Below are positions 5,205 to 5,713 of a DNA stretch of 5,713 nt, one piece after another. The notes under the pieces were generated by a model. That model was not told the origin of the DNA and did not search any database. It worked only from the letters and a program-made list of their open reading frames with translations. The stretch spans positions 1-5,713 of the forward strand of contig DZCT01000338.1 of the NCBI GenBank assembly GCA_022736535.1, given 5' to 3'. The DNA comes from Desulfatirhabdium butyrativorans (GTDB lineage Bacteria > Desulfobacterota > Desulfobacteria > Desulfobacterales > JAIFKL01). Both the position numbers and the translations under genes were made by a program. Within the stretch, counting starts at the first letter, position 1. Every line of letters begins with the position of its first letter.

Positions 5205-5713
5205 TTAGCGTACATACTCTAATTGAGATTTGATATGAGCAAGTACCCCTTGAAACCAATTAATAATGGTATTCTCATCACTTATTTTATGAATATGCCC
5301 CCCTTTATTACTCCAAGTGCCATTCATAGCAAAATGTATTCTTTTAAGGTCTATAAGTTTTGATTTTTCTTCGTTTAGTAAGTCTGCAAAACTGTTAGCC
5401 TCATCAGTCATTTCAAGAAATTCATTAAATGTTTTTTCAAAACTGTAATTTGGATAAACATGCCAATGCGGCTGCGGGTGATTTTCATTATTATCAAAAT
5501 TGTCCCATTCAGCTCTAAATAATTGTTTTTTTCTATCGTCTGAATTATCCCCTTGAAAAATTGATAATGAAATAAAAGTATTTGGTATGCCACTTTCTGA
5601 TCTTTCAAATCTAATTTCAATATAAAGCCAAAAATCATTAAACCATTTAATTACACTCACTTCTTCTTGAATGTTGTTATAATTGTTAATCGCTTTTGAA
5701 AGATTGTCTCCGG
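5205..5713 (-). CDS. AT-rich protein of unknown function, 5' end beyond the window
   Basis: The reading frame is open from the window edge to TAA at 5205, giving at least 168 residues. A GTG at 5660 is an internal possibility, but the frame continues upstream without a stop (GDNLSKAINNYNNIQEEVSV...), so the true start probably lies outside. I do not recognise the family. Visible features are a histidine/aromatic cluster HPQPHWHVYPN, a later GGHIHKI, and an amphipathic, lysine- and glutamate-rich middle (FLEMTDEANSFADLLNEEKSKLIDLKR). There is no membrane segment or signal in the visible part. G+C is low (19 of 60 bases in 5221-5280, against 37 of 60 in a topB sample), which suggests transfer. 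It converges on topB. The histidines might bind metal or be catalytic, but no function is claimed. Confidence 0.75.
   Translation of the reverse strand, partial: GDNLSKAINNYNNIQEEVSVIKWFNDFWLYIEIRFERSESGIPNTFISLSIFQGDNSDDRKKQLFRAEWDNFDNNENHPQPHWHVYPNYSFEKTFNEFLEMTDEANSFADLLNEEKSKLIDLKRIHFAMNGTWSNKGGHIHKISDENTIINWFQGVLAHIKSQLEYVR

Overview
The window looks like a piece of a bacterial chromosome rich in short palindromic repeats. G+C is intermediate to high: 37 of 60 bases in a sample of the topoisomerase gene. The repeat styles (CGTTCCCACGC-TCC-GCGTGGG hairpins, GTTACGAGGC-TCT-GCCTCGTAAC hairpins and CTCAGGGTGACAG motifs), together with a REP-associated (Y1/HUH) transposase, resemble what I know from Desulfobacterota-type genomes. 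That assignment is an inference from repeat style and gene resemblance, not a proof. No rRNA, tRNA or CRISPR array was seen.

Layout, left to right. Bases 1-319 hold duplicated imperfect palindromes and a likely terminator. A lysophosphatidic-acid acyltransferase gene (plsC type, minus strand, 320-1036) follows. Next is a unit made of one REP-like double hairpin (1083-1132), a broken REP-associated transposase gene (minus, 1146-1752) and a three-copy tandem array of the same double hairpin in opposite orientation (1774-1963). A 110-residue protein of unknown function lies on the minus strand (1989-2321). A short divergent promoter region leads into a second hairpin family (2393-2510) placed directly before a topoisomerase III-like gene (topB, plus, 2536-5028). 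After a repeat-remnant spacer comes an AT-rich minus-strand gene of unknown function that runs off the right edge (5205-5713).

The most striking structure is in the transposase. A small element with perfect 19-bp terminal inverted repeats, including TA at each end, sits inside the reading frame. Removing 70 bp (the element plus one TA) rejoins the two halves in frame and gives a normal-looking protein of 178 residues. One mobile parasite therefore appears to have inactivated the gene that probably spread the surrounding hairpins. The two hairpin families, one around the transposase and one before topB, share an apex design and a TCTCGTT foot. This suggests related recognition by the same kind of enzyme.

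The genes do not form an obvious pathway. The plsC-like enzyme belongs to phospholipid synthesis and the topoisomerase to DNA decatenation and relaxation. The 110-residue protein and the right-edge protein are unassigned. The right-edge gene has low G+C (19 of 60 bases in a sample) and an integron attC-like half-site 6 bp after its stop, which hints at acquisition by transfer; a complete attC was not found.
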